The translations under genes were made by a program, and so were the position numbers. Shown piece by piece: positions 31,480 through 44,575 of a stretch of 64,000 bases of DNA. The notes below the pieces were generated by a model. The model did no database searches, was not told where the DNA came from, and was given only the letters and a program-made list of their open reading frames with translations. The stretch's first letter is position 1. Each line of letters starts with the position of its first letter. The stretch spans positions 88,867,058 to 88,931,057 of the forward strand of contig OX638372.1 in the NCBI GenBank assembly GCA_951812925.1, written 5' to 3'. Source of the stretch: Calliopum simillimum. Taxonomy: Eukaryota; Arthropoda; Insecta; Diptera; Lauxaniidae.

Positions 31480-31980
31480 TTGTATGGGAGGTGCCACGCC
31501 CACTGGTGTTATTTCGCCCACTTTTAATTCAGAGGTGCCTTATAGCGAATAGACTTCGTATAGTTAATTTCAGAAAGATTGCTTTATTAGTTTTCTTTTC
31601 AAAGCGTATTAAAATTTTGTAGGTGGTGCCACGCCCTTTTTAAAATTTTCCCAATGTAATGGTATTCTACATATGATTCTTCGCTATCAGAGTTAAGACC
31701 ACCTAAAATTTCATTGAAATCGTTTGAGCCGTTTTTAAGGTATATCAAATGATAATTAACACCTGTACACCAAATTTCATCAAAATATATTGCATAGTTT
31801 AGGAGATATGAAATAATAATATTTTTTGAAATTTAGGGCGATGCCACGCCTCCTTGTGAATATGTGCAAGGTTAAAACGTAAACTGATCTTCATCCTGAG
31901 CTAGTGTGCACTATGTACTCCCTTAAGTTTCATTAAAATCGGAAAAAGTTTCGTATAATATATAAATATATAACTTCTCT
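31480..31980. repeat. Dispersed repeat with GGTGCCACGCCC cores
   Basis: GAGGTGCCACGCCCAC, GGTGGTGCCACGCCC and GCGATGCCACGCC cores lie about 130-220 bp apart. Phrases such as CAAAGCGTATTA and CGTTTGAGCC, and the context around them, resemble the inverse of 35.68-36.29 kb. Non-coding. Confidence 0.5.
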
Positions 31981-31987
31981 TCTTATA

Positions 31988-32726
31988 CAGGGTGGGCGTT
32001 AAGCGGTAGAACACCGGAAAAGGTGAGTCTCCTGGGATTATTCTGAACTACTTTCTTAATTCCATTTTTCAAAATTCGCAAAACCAAAGGAGATTTAGCC
32101 ATCGGAAGATCGGAAAATAGCTTTATGAAAACCGGTATAAGTTCAAAACACCTTGGATGGATTTTAATAGTATTGGAATCATATGAAAGGTATTTTAACT
32201 AGCTACAAAATTATACTACAAAAGTTTTAAATCCGAGTCTTGACTTTCGGAATATCGAGAATTTTCAAAAATTTTGACCTTTTTTTTGTTAAGCTTTAGT
32301 AACAAATTATGGAAGCCTATTCTATTTCCTTTCATTTAATATGCAATTTGTACCTGACTTCTGTCATAAGCACATTTTTTATACGAAAACAAAAAAGTGA
32401 ACCAAATAAATTTTCATGAAATTTAGCAAAACATTACAACTACACCGAAAATTCACCACATCTCGAAAATCATGAATCAGAATTGAAACTTTTGTGCTCC
32501 GATTTTGTAACCAGTTAAAAGACCTTTCATATGACACCAATATTATGAAAATCCATCCGAGGAGTTCCGAACCTTTACCGGTTTTCATAAAGTTATATCA
32601 CGATCTTCCGATGACTATATCTCCGTTCGTTTCGCGAATTTCGAAAAACAGAACTTCGAAAAGTTGTTCAGAACAGTCCCAGAAATCTTACATTTTTCTG
32701 TGTTCTACCGATTCCCGCGCACCCTG
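31988..32726. mobile_element. 739-bp hairpin MITE with CAGGGTG ends and TA duplication
   Basis: The ends CAGGGTGGGCG and CGCGCACCCTG are inverted and bounded by TA on both sides. The TIR similarity runs about 70 bp (CGGTAGAACAC, TTCTGAAC). Interior arms carry the CATCGGAAGATCGG / CGATCTTCCGATG signature of the hairpin at 14170-14700. TA target sites and CAGGGTG-like ends fit the Tc1/mariner superfamily. No transposase. Confidence 0.75.
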
Positions 32727-33110
32727 TATTTATATACAATTTTAGCTCGTATAAAAGAGAAGATATCCAGACCGAGTTCCATTCAAGGGCAAAAATAATG
32801 TTACTTTTGCTTATGATTGGACTCTGCTCTTATATTCTACAAAAATACATTTGGTGCATATATTTAGGCTGATCGATTGTTATTGTGATGACTGATTTAT
32901 GCATAGAATACAAAACGCTACAGTTTAGTTGTCAGTGTGAAAAATGTAAACAAGCGGTTCAACAAGGACTGAAAATTTTGAGGAAATAAAAATTGCTGTT
33001 TCGTCGGCTTAGAAAACCGAACTTGGAAAATGGAGTATTGACGATCTTTATGATTTCTTTTTTCATATATTTGAATAAACAGATGTAGGAATTGTTGAAA
33101 TTTACTTACG

Positions 33111-33470
33111 GGGACACTTGCTGCCTTTTCCTGTTGGATCACAAATAATTTTTTTTTTCTTTTCACTTGGCTCCCACAAATTTATTGCACTTTTGGAGCT
33201 TTGCACTTGAAGGCGATGGCAAAATTTATGCATTTTCGTTTGCCAAGAAAAGCCTTTGGTTTAACACTTCACTCAACACTTTATTTAACAGCTTTACACA
33301 CCGAAAAACACAACTTTTCATATTTTTATTTAAACAAATTCGAGACGAAAGTAAACCGAAGCGCACGATCGACTTATCAACGAATATTAAATCATGTACA
33401 TATCAATGTTGTCGACTCATTCGCTTTTGTAGCGCGAGGGCAAAATTTGTAAAACTATAAATGTACAATA
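33111..33470 (-). other. Possible 5' non-coding exon on the minus strand
   Basis: The stretch is less AT-biased than its surroundings (TCGATCGTGCGCTTCGG on the minus strand). At its minus-strand 3' end it has a good splice donor, TGTCCCC|GTAAGT, at 33111/33110. Several overlapping short frames exist but none is persuasive. It could be a first exon or part of a mobile-element leader. No downstream exon could be identified. Confidence 0.25.
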
Positions 33471-33714
33471 GGGAGACTGGTTACGATGGATCATTAATCG
33501 ACTCCAAATGTCGCAAAAATGTTTTTTGCAGATTTTGATTTGGTAAATGTGGCCGTCTGTCTATTTTAATTACGATTGCGTCCAAGCAAATCTTTATGTA
33601 AATAGGTAAACGAAATGGGTTCAGTACCTGTTTCTATGCCTAAATCGCATCACATTCGCTTGATATTTTATTGAAACGATAGTGAGCAGTAGCAGTGCAT
33701 AGGGTTTTTTTTTA

Positions 33715-34110
33715 AGTGGGCGGTGTCACGCCCCTAAATGGAAAAAACGCTCTCATGACTACCCCACTGCATCGATTTTATGAAATTTGGTATGGAGATA
33801 GGGTTGGCACTAAGGAACGATAATATGATCTTTATATTTTCAGTGGGTGGTGACACGCCCCTAAGTGAAAAAAAAAAACGCTATCACGGCTAAGCCGCTG
33901 CATCGATTTTTATGAAATTTGTAATGGAGATAGGGTTAGCACTAAAGAACTATAAAATAATCATAATATTTTTGAGTGGGCGGTCCCACGCCTCTAAATG
34001 GAAAAAACGCTCTCATGACTACCCCACTGCATCGATTTGTAAGAAATTTGGTAAGGAGGTATGGTTAACACGAAGGAACGATAGTATGACCTTTACGTTT
34101 TTAAGTCGGC
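33715..34110 (+). repeat. Tandem array of about three 130-bp monomers
   Basis: GTGGGCGGTGTCACGCCCC followed by AAACGCT and GCATCGATTT recurs at about 33715, 33843 and 33975, with a fourth degenerate unit. The 80-residue frame at 33912-34154 crosses the monomers and is not a gene. Confidence 0.65.
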
Positions 34111-34149
34111 TTTGCTACGTTCTTAAAAAGAAAATGCAGAGACATGGTT

Positions 34150-35080
34150 ACTGATGAGAACTGGTTTGCTTACTATAAGTTAACAGTTGGATGGTCTTTA
34201 CAAAGTCAAATCGAAATTGTCGAATTTCGGCGACAAGGTGAACTCTAGTAAAGCTAGATGCATGATTTTTGGTGCAGATAACAACGATGTTACTAGGCTA
34301 TATGGAATTTAAAATGAGCTTGGTCGTTTAATGTACACGCCTAATTCCCGTACAACGTTACAAAAAGGTAGGCTTGAACATAAATCAGTGAAAAATTTTT
34401 AAGTGACACTCTTTGGCCTAATCAGCTGTAATATTTCAAGGTTGCTACATTTTTGCGAAACTTTTCGAACATCCTACAATATTATATCTTTCAAGCTATA
34501 CAAGCTATTTTGATGAAAATTCGTAGATTGGTAAAGAATGTAGGTGCTATATACTGGCCCAGAAGTGGGCATGGTCATACTAGTGTCACGACGTTATATC
34601 TTGCAAGCTATACAAGCTATTTTAATAAAATTTGGGTAGGTACGTGTTCAACGTAAACACCAGATGCTGCTCGATAAGTGAGCGCAATCAGTTTAGTGTC
34701 AAGTCCGCTTTTAATCCAATTCGATCTCGCAATATTTATAAGCTATTTTGATGAAATTTTGTAGGCCGTACACGATCATGAGTTCCATGTACTGGAGGAA
34801 AAATAGGCGTACAAATATATTGTCACGCCTTCTTTCATTCCGATATTTAAATACGTTATATCTCGCAATCTGTACAAGCTATTTTATTGGAATTTGGTAG
34901 GTAGTTGCCAAAATTGAATACCATAAACTGGCCGCACCAGGATTTAATCCACGACAGTCTGTGTGATAGATAGAAACAGATTATTTTTACTTACATTTAC
35001 CAACTCGTTAGACCGTTACTTCAATGCCCAATAATATGAAGAGGTATTAAATTTGTATATTATTTGTTGTCCAAACAGAT
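34150..35080. other. Intergenic, degenerate repeat
   Basis: Phrases such as AGCTATACAAGCTATTTT recur at about 34493, 34605 and 34735, with a variant at 34876. This indicates another old tandem array with spacing of about 110-140 bp. No gene seen. Confidence 0.4.
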
Positions 35081-35094
35081 TTTGACATTCGAAT

Positions 35095-35525
35095 GCTTCT
35101 ACAACCTTACATATAATCTTTGTGTAATCAGTTTCGATTCAATTAATTAAAAGTAAATAAATAAGAGAAAAGAAAATAGAAAAGTGAAATAAAAAAAGGT
35201 TGAATAAAAATATTTTAATAATAAAAAAATCTGAAGCAAAAAAAAAAAAATTTAAAAAAGGAAAAAAAAAAAATCCCCCGGGCTGGGTTCGAACTTACGT
35301 TGTTCTTACCGTAGCCTTACATGGAATCATTGTGTAATCAATTTCAATGTAATTAAACAAAAGTAAATTAATAAGAGGAAGGAAAATAGAAAAGTGAAAT
35401 AAAAGATGGTGAATAAAAAATATTTTAATAAAAAAAAAAAAATAAAGCAAAAAAAGTAAAAAATAAGTAAAAAAAATCACTCGGGATACGTTCGAACCCA
35501 TGTTGTTCTTACTGCAGCCTTATAA
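35095..35525 (-). repeat. Tandem pair of about 210-bp SINE-like units
   Basis: TGTGTAATCA starts recur at 35121 and 35331, and the whole 210-bp unit is duplicated. Each contains a TTCGAACC box (GGGTTCGAACTT, ACGTTCGAACCC), resembling an RNA polymerase III B box, next to A-rich stretches. Similar boxes occur at 47.6 and 47.8 kb. The A box is not convincing, so a tRNA-derived SINE is only suggested. Confidence 0.45.
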
Positions 35526-35679
35526 AGAAATTTAGAAGCACTTTCATAACTTCTAAATTTCTATGGGGACAAGCAATCGGCATAAAAAGAAAATTAATAA
35601 AGTAAATATTCTGAAATTAACTGTGAGCAGCCTAATTGCTAAAGGACATCTCTGATCTGAAAGTGGGCAAAATATCGCC

Positions 35680-36290
35680 GTTGCGCGTGGAACCTCCCAT
35701 ACAAGCAAAATACGTAAAATTCTATTTCTCGCAAATGTTAAAAGATATTTTAATGAAATTTGGTATGTAGGTACTGCTCATCAATGCCTTTTAATAACTA
35801 AAACGTGGGCGGTATCGAAGAAGTACCACGCCCCCTTTTTAACCATTGAAAATTTTAATTCAATATCACTGGGAAACGACTCCAACAATTTTAATGATAG
35901 TTTAGGAGATGCTACCACTGCAAACAAGGATTAGTATGGGATACAACGTTATATTGGGAAAATACGTTGAAGGGCGTGGCACCGCCCATCAAAAATATAA
36001 TACGCTATGAAAAGAAAACTACTAAAGCAATCTTTCTGAATTTAACTATTGGGAGTCTACTTGCTATTAGGCACCTATGACCTGAAAGTGGGCAAAATAT
36101 CGTCGGTATGCGTGGAACCTCCCATACAAGTCAAACAAATTAAATGCTATTTCTCACAAATGCTACAATATACTTGATGAAATTCGGTATGCGGATCTGT
36201 ATCATGAGTATCTAAAGCATAACGAAAAGTAGGCTATGTTCATAATTGCCACGCCCACTTTTCATCAAAATAAAAATTTTGGTTAAAAAC
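35680..36290. repeat. Dispersed repeat with ACCTCCCATACAAG and GGGCGTGGCACCGCCC
   Basis: The unit AAAGTGGGCAAAATATCG..GCGTGGAACCTCCCATACAAG occurs at about 35661 and 36085 (spacing about 424 bp), separated by GGGCGTGGCACCGCCCATC at 35974. It is the inverse of material at 31.48-31.9 kb. Confidence 0.55.
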
Positions 36291-36299
36291 TCAGGCACA

Positions 36300-39050
36300 G
36301 AAAAAAATGGAATGAACTTTTTAATTCTTGTATGCAGCCTTATGTACTTTTTGACGCTAAATCCGACTCCACGGCAGAACTTTCATTACACCTGAAGGAT
36401 TTTGAAATATCCTTGCTTGAATTTGAAGAAAACACTTTGTTTACTCCTACAGCATATCTACAAGAAAAGGTGAAATTCTTTTTTATTAATAGCATCGGAT
36501 AGTTACACTCTTCCTTATCCAAATATCCTTTCGAATTTTTACAATAGGACTCTTATTTTCCGAGTTATGATCCTTTGGAGATAAGATACTTCAGCCCCCA
36601 TACAAAAGACGACATATTTTGGGCTTGTGGTATATCCCATTTATTTATTTTAGGGCATTCTATTTCACCAAAAAAAAAAAAAAAAATTGAGTTTTTGATA
36701 TTTTTCTATACCTTTCGATATTTTCCGAGTTTTTTCTTATTATTTTTCTCATCGGTTTATTTATCATTTTGAAAGCATGATCATTAGAGGTGAAAAGGAA
36801 CAAGTTTCATAAAAAAAAAACTATGAATAAAAACATAGACTAAAATAATAAAATCAGATCGAATTTCGTTAGTAAATTTTAATAATTTCTACTCGTTGTT
36901 GACTCGTATATCTTTTCATGATGAAAGAGAAATATTAAGAAAGCGGGAAAAAATATGGCGTCGTTTGCTGTCCCTATCGGTCCACTTTTGTAGCGTCCCT
37001 ATTGAAAAACCCTTTATATAGATGTTAATTTCAGCAAGATTCTTTTATGTAATCACACCAAATTACGTTGGCTATCGAAGAAAAAATGTTTTGAAACGAC
37101 TTACATACCTCGGAATCATATTTTAGGATTTTTCTTCAAGATGAGATTTGGTGGATTAAATTTCCAATTTTTCGGACCTTTTTGCAAAGCTGAACTCACT
37201 GAATGTAAAGGTCAAACATACGGGAAAGACTTCTAACAGTTGATGAAATGTGAACTTGCAAATGATTTCAAATATATTCAGTGTGCCGTCAACGAAAAAA
37301 TCTTATCTTAAAGTCATTGCCCCTGGCTGCAGTAGTATTTCATTTTTTAAAAAGTGGGTAACAGGTCAGGGTATATTCCTCCTTTTAGTCCTCCTTGGGA
37401 ATAGCCCTTTTTTAATTTGGGCATACCATAGTGAAGCATTGTACCAAATCTTGTAATTACATAGTTTTAAATTGTTTCGCAAATATGATTTTTTTCTTTT
37501 TTTTTTTTAAATCAGCTCTGACTAATTAATGAAAATTGATACAAATTTTGAAAAAAAGTTTCTACCACACCCTAACTCTTTATGTGAGGTAGGCGTGTCC
37601 CGAGGTGGATTTTGGTCATATTCACAGATTTTAGTTTTTTAATCTTAAAAATATCTCTACCAAATTTCAAGTGCCTAGCTCTATTATTTCCAAATATGAC
37701 CGCCGTTCCATACAAATCCATCCACTGTGAATCGTTATTTTTTTGAGATTTGAAGCTGACTTACGACCATCCATCATTGAAATTGGGATAAATGCCAGTT
37801 AACTTCTATCCTAATATATATAATACCTATACCCAAGAGACTTACGGACGCTTCTTTAAAAAATATCAAATTGTTAACATCTAGAAGAAAGTAGGTACAT
37901 ATGTTTATCAGCTACGTACACTTAAAGATCTTTAAGGACACAAAGGTAAAGGAATGTTGATCGCAATCTAGAACGTCTGAGAAACTTGTTACGTTGGAGA
38001 TACCACTTCACATCAAAACAATGACATTTCTATTTTTTTTTCAGTGTAAGCTTTTATAATTATCTCTCATAGCCAGCAATAGAAAAGACTGCATTTAAAA
38101 AATTCATAGCGGCTATGGTTTGACACCAAAATAGGGAGAAGAGAGTGCATGCCAAAACATTATTTTTGGTCTAAGCTTAACATAAAAAATATTAAACTTC
38201 CACCGAAAATTCCAAGCTCTTTAGCTAAAAGTAAAACATTTAAAAACAATGTTTATGCTAATTAGGAGCGCTTCATGTAAACGAACATACATAAGTAAGT
38301 ATTTACTAACACATACACGTTAAGCTCACATAACCATAGTGACCATAAAAACACTTCAATTATATATTCCTCATCAAGTTCCCTGCACTCTTTAAAACTT
38401 GATATCTCTCTTGTATAGAATTTCATAGCTGACCTCCCTTTTCTACCCCACTCCGTTTTAATTTTTGCTGGTCATTTTCGCTTTTAATTTTTCCACATCG
38501 CATACACATACACACACTTTAAACTTGCATTTTCAATTTTACACTTTTCATGGCTTGCGAAAGTTTTCAATACAAATACACTCACTCAGCAATACGTAGA
38601 TACCTCTCTATGTAGCGTGGAGTATAATACTCAGCACTGAAAAGTATGCAATTGAATTTGGCATGTGGCCAGCAAACCTGCAAACCATAGAATAGTAGAA
38701 AACTTTAACTTTCTACCACATACAAAAGGCAGAAACTTTAAAAAGCTTTAATGTACTAACTTATTTACACGTTCAAATAATAAGAAAAAAAAAAAAATAT
38801 ATTTACAAAATACTTTAGCCCACTTTTGGGCACAGCTTTTATTTACAATTCATCAAACAAATGGTTAACCAAAGAAATTTAATTGTTTGCTAGTGAAACT
38901 GACATTAACTGCTGAATTCCAACAAAATTCTACGTTTGTTTGAGTGAGTTTTCGGTGTGAGTGTTGCCAGTTTATTATGGGAAATATTTTTTGTTAAATT
39001 AATTGAAGCAAAAAGTATTTGAAGAGCCGACATAAACAATCTTTTTTTCA
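36300..39050. other. Intergenic, no gene seen
   Basis: Frames at 36575-36772 and 37250-37456 have no motif or supporting context. AT-rich, with a short 'aggcgtgtcccg' fragment near 37590 that looks like old repeat. Confidence 0.4.
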
Positions 39051-39052
39051 AT

Positions 39053-39806
39053 CCTCTACTCTACCCTACTCTACTCTACTCTACTCTACTCTACTCTATT
39101 CTACTCTACTCTACTCTACTCTACTCTACTCTACTCTACTCTACTCTACTCTACTCTACTCTACTCTACTCTACTCTACTCTACTCTACTCTACTCTACT
39201 CTACTCTACTCTACTCTACTCTACTCTACTCTACTCTACTCTACTCTACTCTACTCTACTCTACTCTACTCTACTCTACTCTACTCTACTCTACTCTACT
39301 CTACTCTACTCTACTCTACTCTACTCTACTCTACTCTACTCTACTCTACTCTACTCTACTCTACTCTACTCTACTCTACTCTACTCTACTCTACTCTACT
39401 CTACTCTACTCTACTCTACTCTACTCTACTCTACTCTACTCTACTCTACTCTACTCTACTCTACTCTACTCTACTCTACTCTACTCTACTCTACTCTACT
39501 CTACTCTACTCTACTCTACTCTACTCTACTCTACTCTACTCTACTCTACTCTACTCTACTCTACTCTACTCTACTCTACTCTACTCTACTCTACTCTACT
39601 CTACTCTACTCTACTCTACTCTACTCTACTCTACTCTACTCTACTCTACTCTACTCTACTCTACTCTACTCTACTCTACTCTACTCTACTCTACTCTACT
39701 CTACTCTACTCTACTCTACTCTACTCTACTCTACTCTACTCTACTCTACTCTACTCTACTCTACTCTACTCTACTGTACTCTACTCTACTCGACTCTACG
39801 CTACTC
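39053..39806 (+). repeat. CTACT pentanucleotide array, about 150 units
   Basis: The unit CTACT repeats almost without error for about 750 bp. The only interruptions I see are a CTACC near 39062, a TATT near 39098, a CTGTACT near 39774 and edge variants after 39790. The unbroken 272-residue frame (Ser-Thr-Leu-Leu-Tyr repeats) exists because no phase of the unit makes a stop. It is not a gene. Confidence 0.95.
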
Positions 39807-39829
39807 AACAAAAATTTTGTCAGGTTGTC

Positions 39830-41730
39830 GGAAGTGACTTTAAGAAAGTGATCGACAGCCAAAATAGCGGAGGGTAAACGAAGAGCGTAGGCAAAAAATT
39901 TACCCAATAAGAAGCACTGTTGTAATTACACTACTTCTTCGTTAAGTATTCCAACTGTATTTTGCAGAGGCCTTTTTAATTTTTATTGAAAAATGTGGGA
40001 TTAAATACCTCGTGAATCGCACGATTTGTAAATATAGAACGTAGAAGCGATTACAAGTATTCCTACTAGTGTGGTTTGCCGGTCATAGATATCCTGACTT
40101 ATTTTCATCTGGAAGAAATGGGCTGGTTGTTCTTCTCATAGTGGAATGTAATGAGAAAGGCCTTCACATTGTTGAGAAGGTAAGTTTCAACAAACCTTGC
40201 TATCTAACAAAAGCAATTTGCTCGGTGTTTATTCAAGCCACGGGATATTATTGATCGGAATCAGATAGTCTGCCAATAAGGTGTAGGAGATTGTAAAGCC
40301 AACTTGTCTCCGACTGTTACTCCCAGGGAGTATTTTCCAATATGTTAGCGCCAAAAACTCCCAAATCAGGCAGAAAACAGCAAAAAATGGCATTACTGAT
40401 TTTGCTGATTGCTTTGTATCTGCGTATGTCTAAGCGCAGTTGTTTGTGTGTGTGTATTTGCATATCTCTGTCAATTGCGGGCATTGAAAACCGACAAAAT
40501 CGTTTATCGGCTACCGACAAAGTGCTGCAAATATGTTAAGTTTACATAGTTGTTGCTGTGTCCTTTAAATCCTTTGTTATTTAACTCTACGCTCAGGTAA
40601 CCGACCATAATACATTTCTGCGGTTAATTGCTTCGGTGTTGGTCGGTCGATGATTGAATTTCGAAATTTTGTTCCTGGTTGTTTGTTGTTATGGTGCTGC
40701 TACCTTGGCGAATAATTTAAATTAATGTTGCTCATACGCTTGGTGAACCAAAAGTGAAACCATTTAGATAATTGAATTTGTATTTGTTTTAGCACGACTA
40801 TAGTTACAGGTTGATCGAAGCGTTTTCCAGGCAGTCAAGTTTTGCATGAAAATGATTAATTTTATTAAAAGCCAAATTAAATCGATATATTTTTGTTATC
40901 AAATCTTTTTGAAAGACTTTATCGAAAGTAAATAACCAAAATAGGTGTAATAATTAGTAAATAAAAATGACCTGTGATAAAGTTTTAAATAGAAATCAGA
41001 GAAGAAAGAAGAAGGTATTGGATAGTAGTCGAAAATGGAATAATCCTAGATAGAGTGTATGGGGATTATCTGAAAGTTCTCTGCAATAACACCCATTCGT
41101 TCTACGTTTACAGATTCCGAGATTGAAATCTGTAAAAATCGTATTTAACTTGAAGTGACCTTTTAACCTCCACGATCCATAGCAGCCTTGAGAAATATAG
41201 CTTTCAAGTGAAACTTAGTGTCGTATTTAAAGTAATTGAAGTTCAAAGGTCACAAAAATCAAATAACTGCAAATATCTCGCTAACTGTTACTTGGGTCCA
41301 TGATTTTCGACGTGGGGACCAAAATTGAAAACGAATTTCGCAATGCAATCTACTAAGTGGTAGGAAGCTATAACATTAAAAGTTTTGAAAAAAAAAAAAT
41401 TTTTATTAAACAGTGTTTTAATGTGATTCTTGTGTTGGAAATAATAACAATTTTTAATCTGCACGAACGCATCGTTAAGCGTGCAAGCATGTACCTGCAA
41501 ACACGCAGCTCAGGCGCCTAGTTCAGCTAAATGCACTGTGCGCGGCGCCAAACAATATTTAATATCATTTACCATAAGGGCAGGGCACAAAAATGTTTTG
41601 ATGGATTCCTTATCTTCGAACTTCAAGGCTTCTGTTTTTGGAAGATATTTAAGAATATCGTGTGGAGAACCGGGTCAAATGAGCATTTGTATATATAAAA
41701 CCAATAAAAAATAGCAACAACTAATACAAA
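39830..41730. other. Intergenic, no gene seen
   Basis: Overlapping opposite-strand frames at 40317-40539 and 41288-41714 lack motifs. There is a slightly GC-richer patch at 41490-41560. Nothing further could be supported. Confidence 0.4.
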
Positions 41731-41739
41731 AGCATTCTA

Positions 41740-42110
41740 ATTATTACTGGAATCGCCAAGTGGTCAAAATTCGACCAAAAATGTATTAAATAATTTTGGT
41801 ATTTTTTTTTTCTGACATTTGGTACGAAATAGAAAAGCTCATATATCATCCCTGATAAAATTCCAGCGAAATATAAACAAAACAATAAACATGAAGTCAG
41901 TGCTATGCCTTTTGTCTGTTTCTTTGTACTTTCACCATTTTCAACTTTGTGTGACCATGTATTTTAATGAAGTTAATATATAAAAATTTGTATTTGATTT
42001 TACCTGGCTTAAAATCAAAATATTAACATAATTTTAATATTGTGCATATCTACAAACAAATACCTTTCTAATGGTGTATAATTTAAAGTCGTACTTCATT
42101 TCTAACATAG
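41740..42110 (+). repeat. Dispersed repeat, copy 2 (first copy at 3.9-4.1 kb)
   Basis: GAATCGCCAAGTGG, ATAGAAAAGCTCAT, ATCATCCCTG, ACATGAAGTCAGTG and AATGGTGTATAATT appear in the same order as at 3900-4140. A segment of about 125 bp is present here before the last block and absent there. Confidence 0.6.
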
Positions 42111-42269
42111 TAAAAAAAGATGGACAAGTTTTTGTCTTGCGTAAGGGAGTATATCCGGGTATGTGACACCTTCGGGTATGAGATTGCATTGCGATACTCG
42201 TGTTCAATTTTCATTACCACGCACATTGGTCGGAAAATCAAAAAAGCAGGCCAAAATTCTGAAAATTGG

Positions 42270-42475
42270 TGATAAGGGGTTTTTGATGATGCTGATTACG
42301 AATCCGAAATCCGTTAAAAAAAAAAAATGGCGGATCCACAATGGTAGACAAATAATGCTTATCTGGATCTTTTCTCACGAAAGTCGGTAATTTGTGGTTT
42401 TTGATGATGCTGATTACGAATCTGAAATCTATTTTCAAAAGAACTAAAATGGCGGATCAAAAATGGTGAAACAAA
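42270..42475 (+). repeat. Tandem duplication, about 120-bp unit
   Basis: TTTTTGATGATGCTGATTAC, then CGAAATC, then AAATGGCGGATC recurs at about 42281 and 42400. The frames at 42163-42438 cross it on both strands. Confidence 0.6.
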
Positions 42476-42479
42476 TACG

Positions 42480-44570
42480 TTGAAAATCATGGGCTAACTT
42501 GGCGAATTTCTACTCGGCATAACAAATTTCCTACAAAAAACATTATAATTTTGCCATTTTGTTAGAAATTAATGAAATTTTGGCACATTTACACAATGAC
42601 ATTTCATTTTAAAAAATGGAAATGATGGTGAATCTCCGAGAAATTAACTAAAAAATGCCTTATTTTGCCCCCCTCCCATTTTTTTGATTTTTTATTCATT
42701 GAATTCCAAAATAACCAGGTGGCAGCTCTAAAAATTTATTTTGCAGCGTCGCGATGTTCAACAAGTCAAATAAATTAACTAAAAAACCATAATGTCTCGT
42801 AAAAGAATCATTCTCCAGGAGTGAATTTGACGGGAGAATTACTATACGGGAGAATGACAAAATGTTGCAAAAACAGTAATACTTATCACAATGAAAATAT
42901 CATTATTTTAAAAAAACTTGAAACTGGTATATAACCACTCTAATTGTTTATTCATTTAATTATATAAAGATAGAAGAATATGCATAACAATATAAAAAAA
43001 GCTTACATGGAGAATGATACACACTTCCGTTCCTTACAAAATTTTGAAATTAAAAAAAAAAATAGATCCCACTAAAACTCACATCCAAAAAACCAAAACT
43101 GACTGAGCTGAATAGAGCTAAGTCTCCTTTGTCTCTTCACTTTCAGTTCTTTTTTTAATAAATATTTAAAAAATTTCCAGTTAGAATAAGAAAAAGTGCA
43201 CGGCGATAGTCTAAAATGAGGGACCAAGTTCTATGTGTGCCAATTCATTATAAAAATTTTTTTTTTTCGAAGAGTAAAACAGCAACCGATATAAATATAC
43301 AAACAATGTCATATAAGTTGTTTTTAGAAAATAACGTAATATGTGAAACGGGGAAATTAAGAAAACTAAGAAGCGGTTAGAGACAGCAGGGAGAATGACT
43401 TTTTAACACTTTATGTTGTAATTTCATAGTAAAATATTTAGAATTATTTTTTTTTTGTAAGCTTTTCGTATAGAAGCTCTAGTTAAGTATCTGTATTAAA
43501 TAGTTAAAATATCAAATTTTGAATTTAAACGGTGCCTGAGCCCTGAGACATTGAATTGAACATTTTTCGGAAAATCATACCTACATAACTCAAATAAGCC
43601 CTCTATGATAATTCTCACAAAAACTGCATTAATTAATTTGTAAATTGAAAAAAATATCAATTTTGCTTACGGCATAAAGTTACTTCGTAACACAATTCAT
43701 TTCTGATATTTATTTATTTTTTTTAATTTTAACCCATACAAACCGACACAATGAGCTGGCAATCAATGCTGAAATGAAAAATTCAAAAGTAAAGTTTTAC
43801 AATGACGTATCAATTCTTTGGAAATAATTAATTGTGTCAATTAGCAAGTCAATTGCAATTCGTTTAATTAAACATTACATTATTCAAGTTCCTTAAAGAA
43901 AGTCCTGAAATAAAAATGGTGGTATTCGTAAATTGTGGGAAGGCATGTGCATGTGTAAATTATTGTCTAAGTGCATATTTGAACTATTAATTTAAGTGCA
44001 TATCTTAAAAGCAATAAATTTGTAAAATTTCAATAATGTAAAAGACATAAAATATATAAGTACCCAGTAGGAAAGCAACATATAAGTGTTATACATTGAA
44101 AGACATTGTAAAAATTGACAAATTATTTTCCAGAAATTGTTGTTTGATAAAGTTATATATTTATTTCTACTAGGCATACTGATATGAATACAAAAACATG
44201 AACATATTGCATGTAAGTATATGTGTGTAACATATTGTCCGTAACAATTTGCAAGCACATTCCTTTAATGTCTTCTATAGATGTGAGTACTTAGTGTACA
44301 CAGAGTATTTTCTACATATTTACATAAAGAAAGTTCATCAAATTGCAGAAAATTCCAATTTTGACAGAAAGCACAACATTAATATTACTACAGGCACACA
44401 CACACACTTACTGTGACATACTAATGCAAATACTGAATGTATGCTTGATCTATTGCATACTTTTATCCTTTCTATAAAACTGAATTGTACAATTTAATGC
44501 TTGCCTACATATAAAATTGAGGTTTTTTGTTTTAAATAAATTTAAAACTTTTTATACAATGTGCTTAGTG
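42480..44570. other. Intergenic, no gene seen
   Basis: Two CGGGAGAAT copies (42831, 42849) and a later GGGAGAATGAC (43391) are the only repeated motif noted. The minus frame at 43992-44258 has no recognisable feature. Confidence 0.4.
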
Positions 44571-44575
44571 TAATC

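Noticed and set aside
39019..39837. 272-residue open frame of Ser-Thr-Leu-Leu-Tyr repeats
   Set aside because: It is the translation of the CTACT microsatellite, which cannot make stops. There is no unique sequence or gene context.
42163..42438. Opposite-strand frames around the 120-bp tandem duplication
   Set aside because: They are created by the duplication. There is no start context, domain or codon bias.
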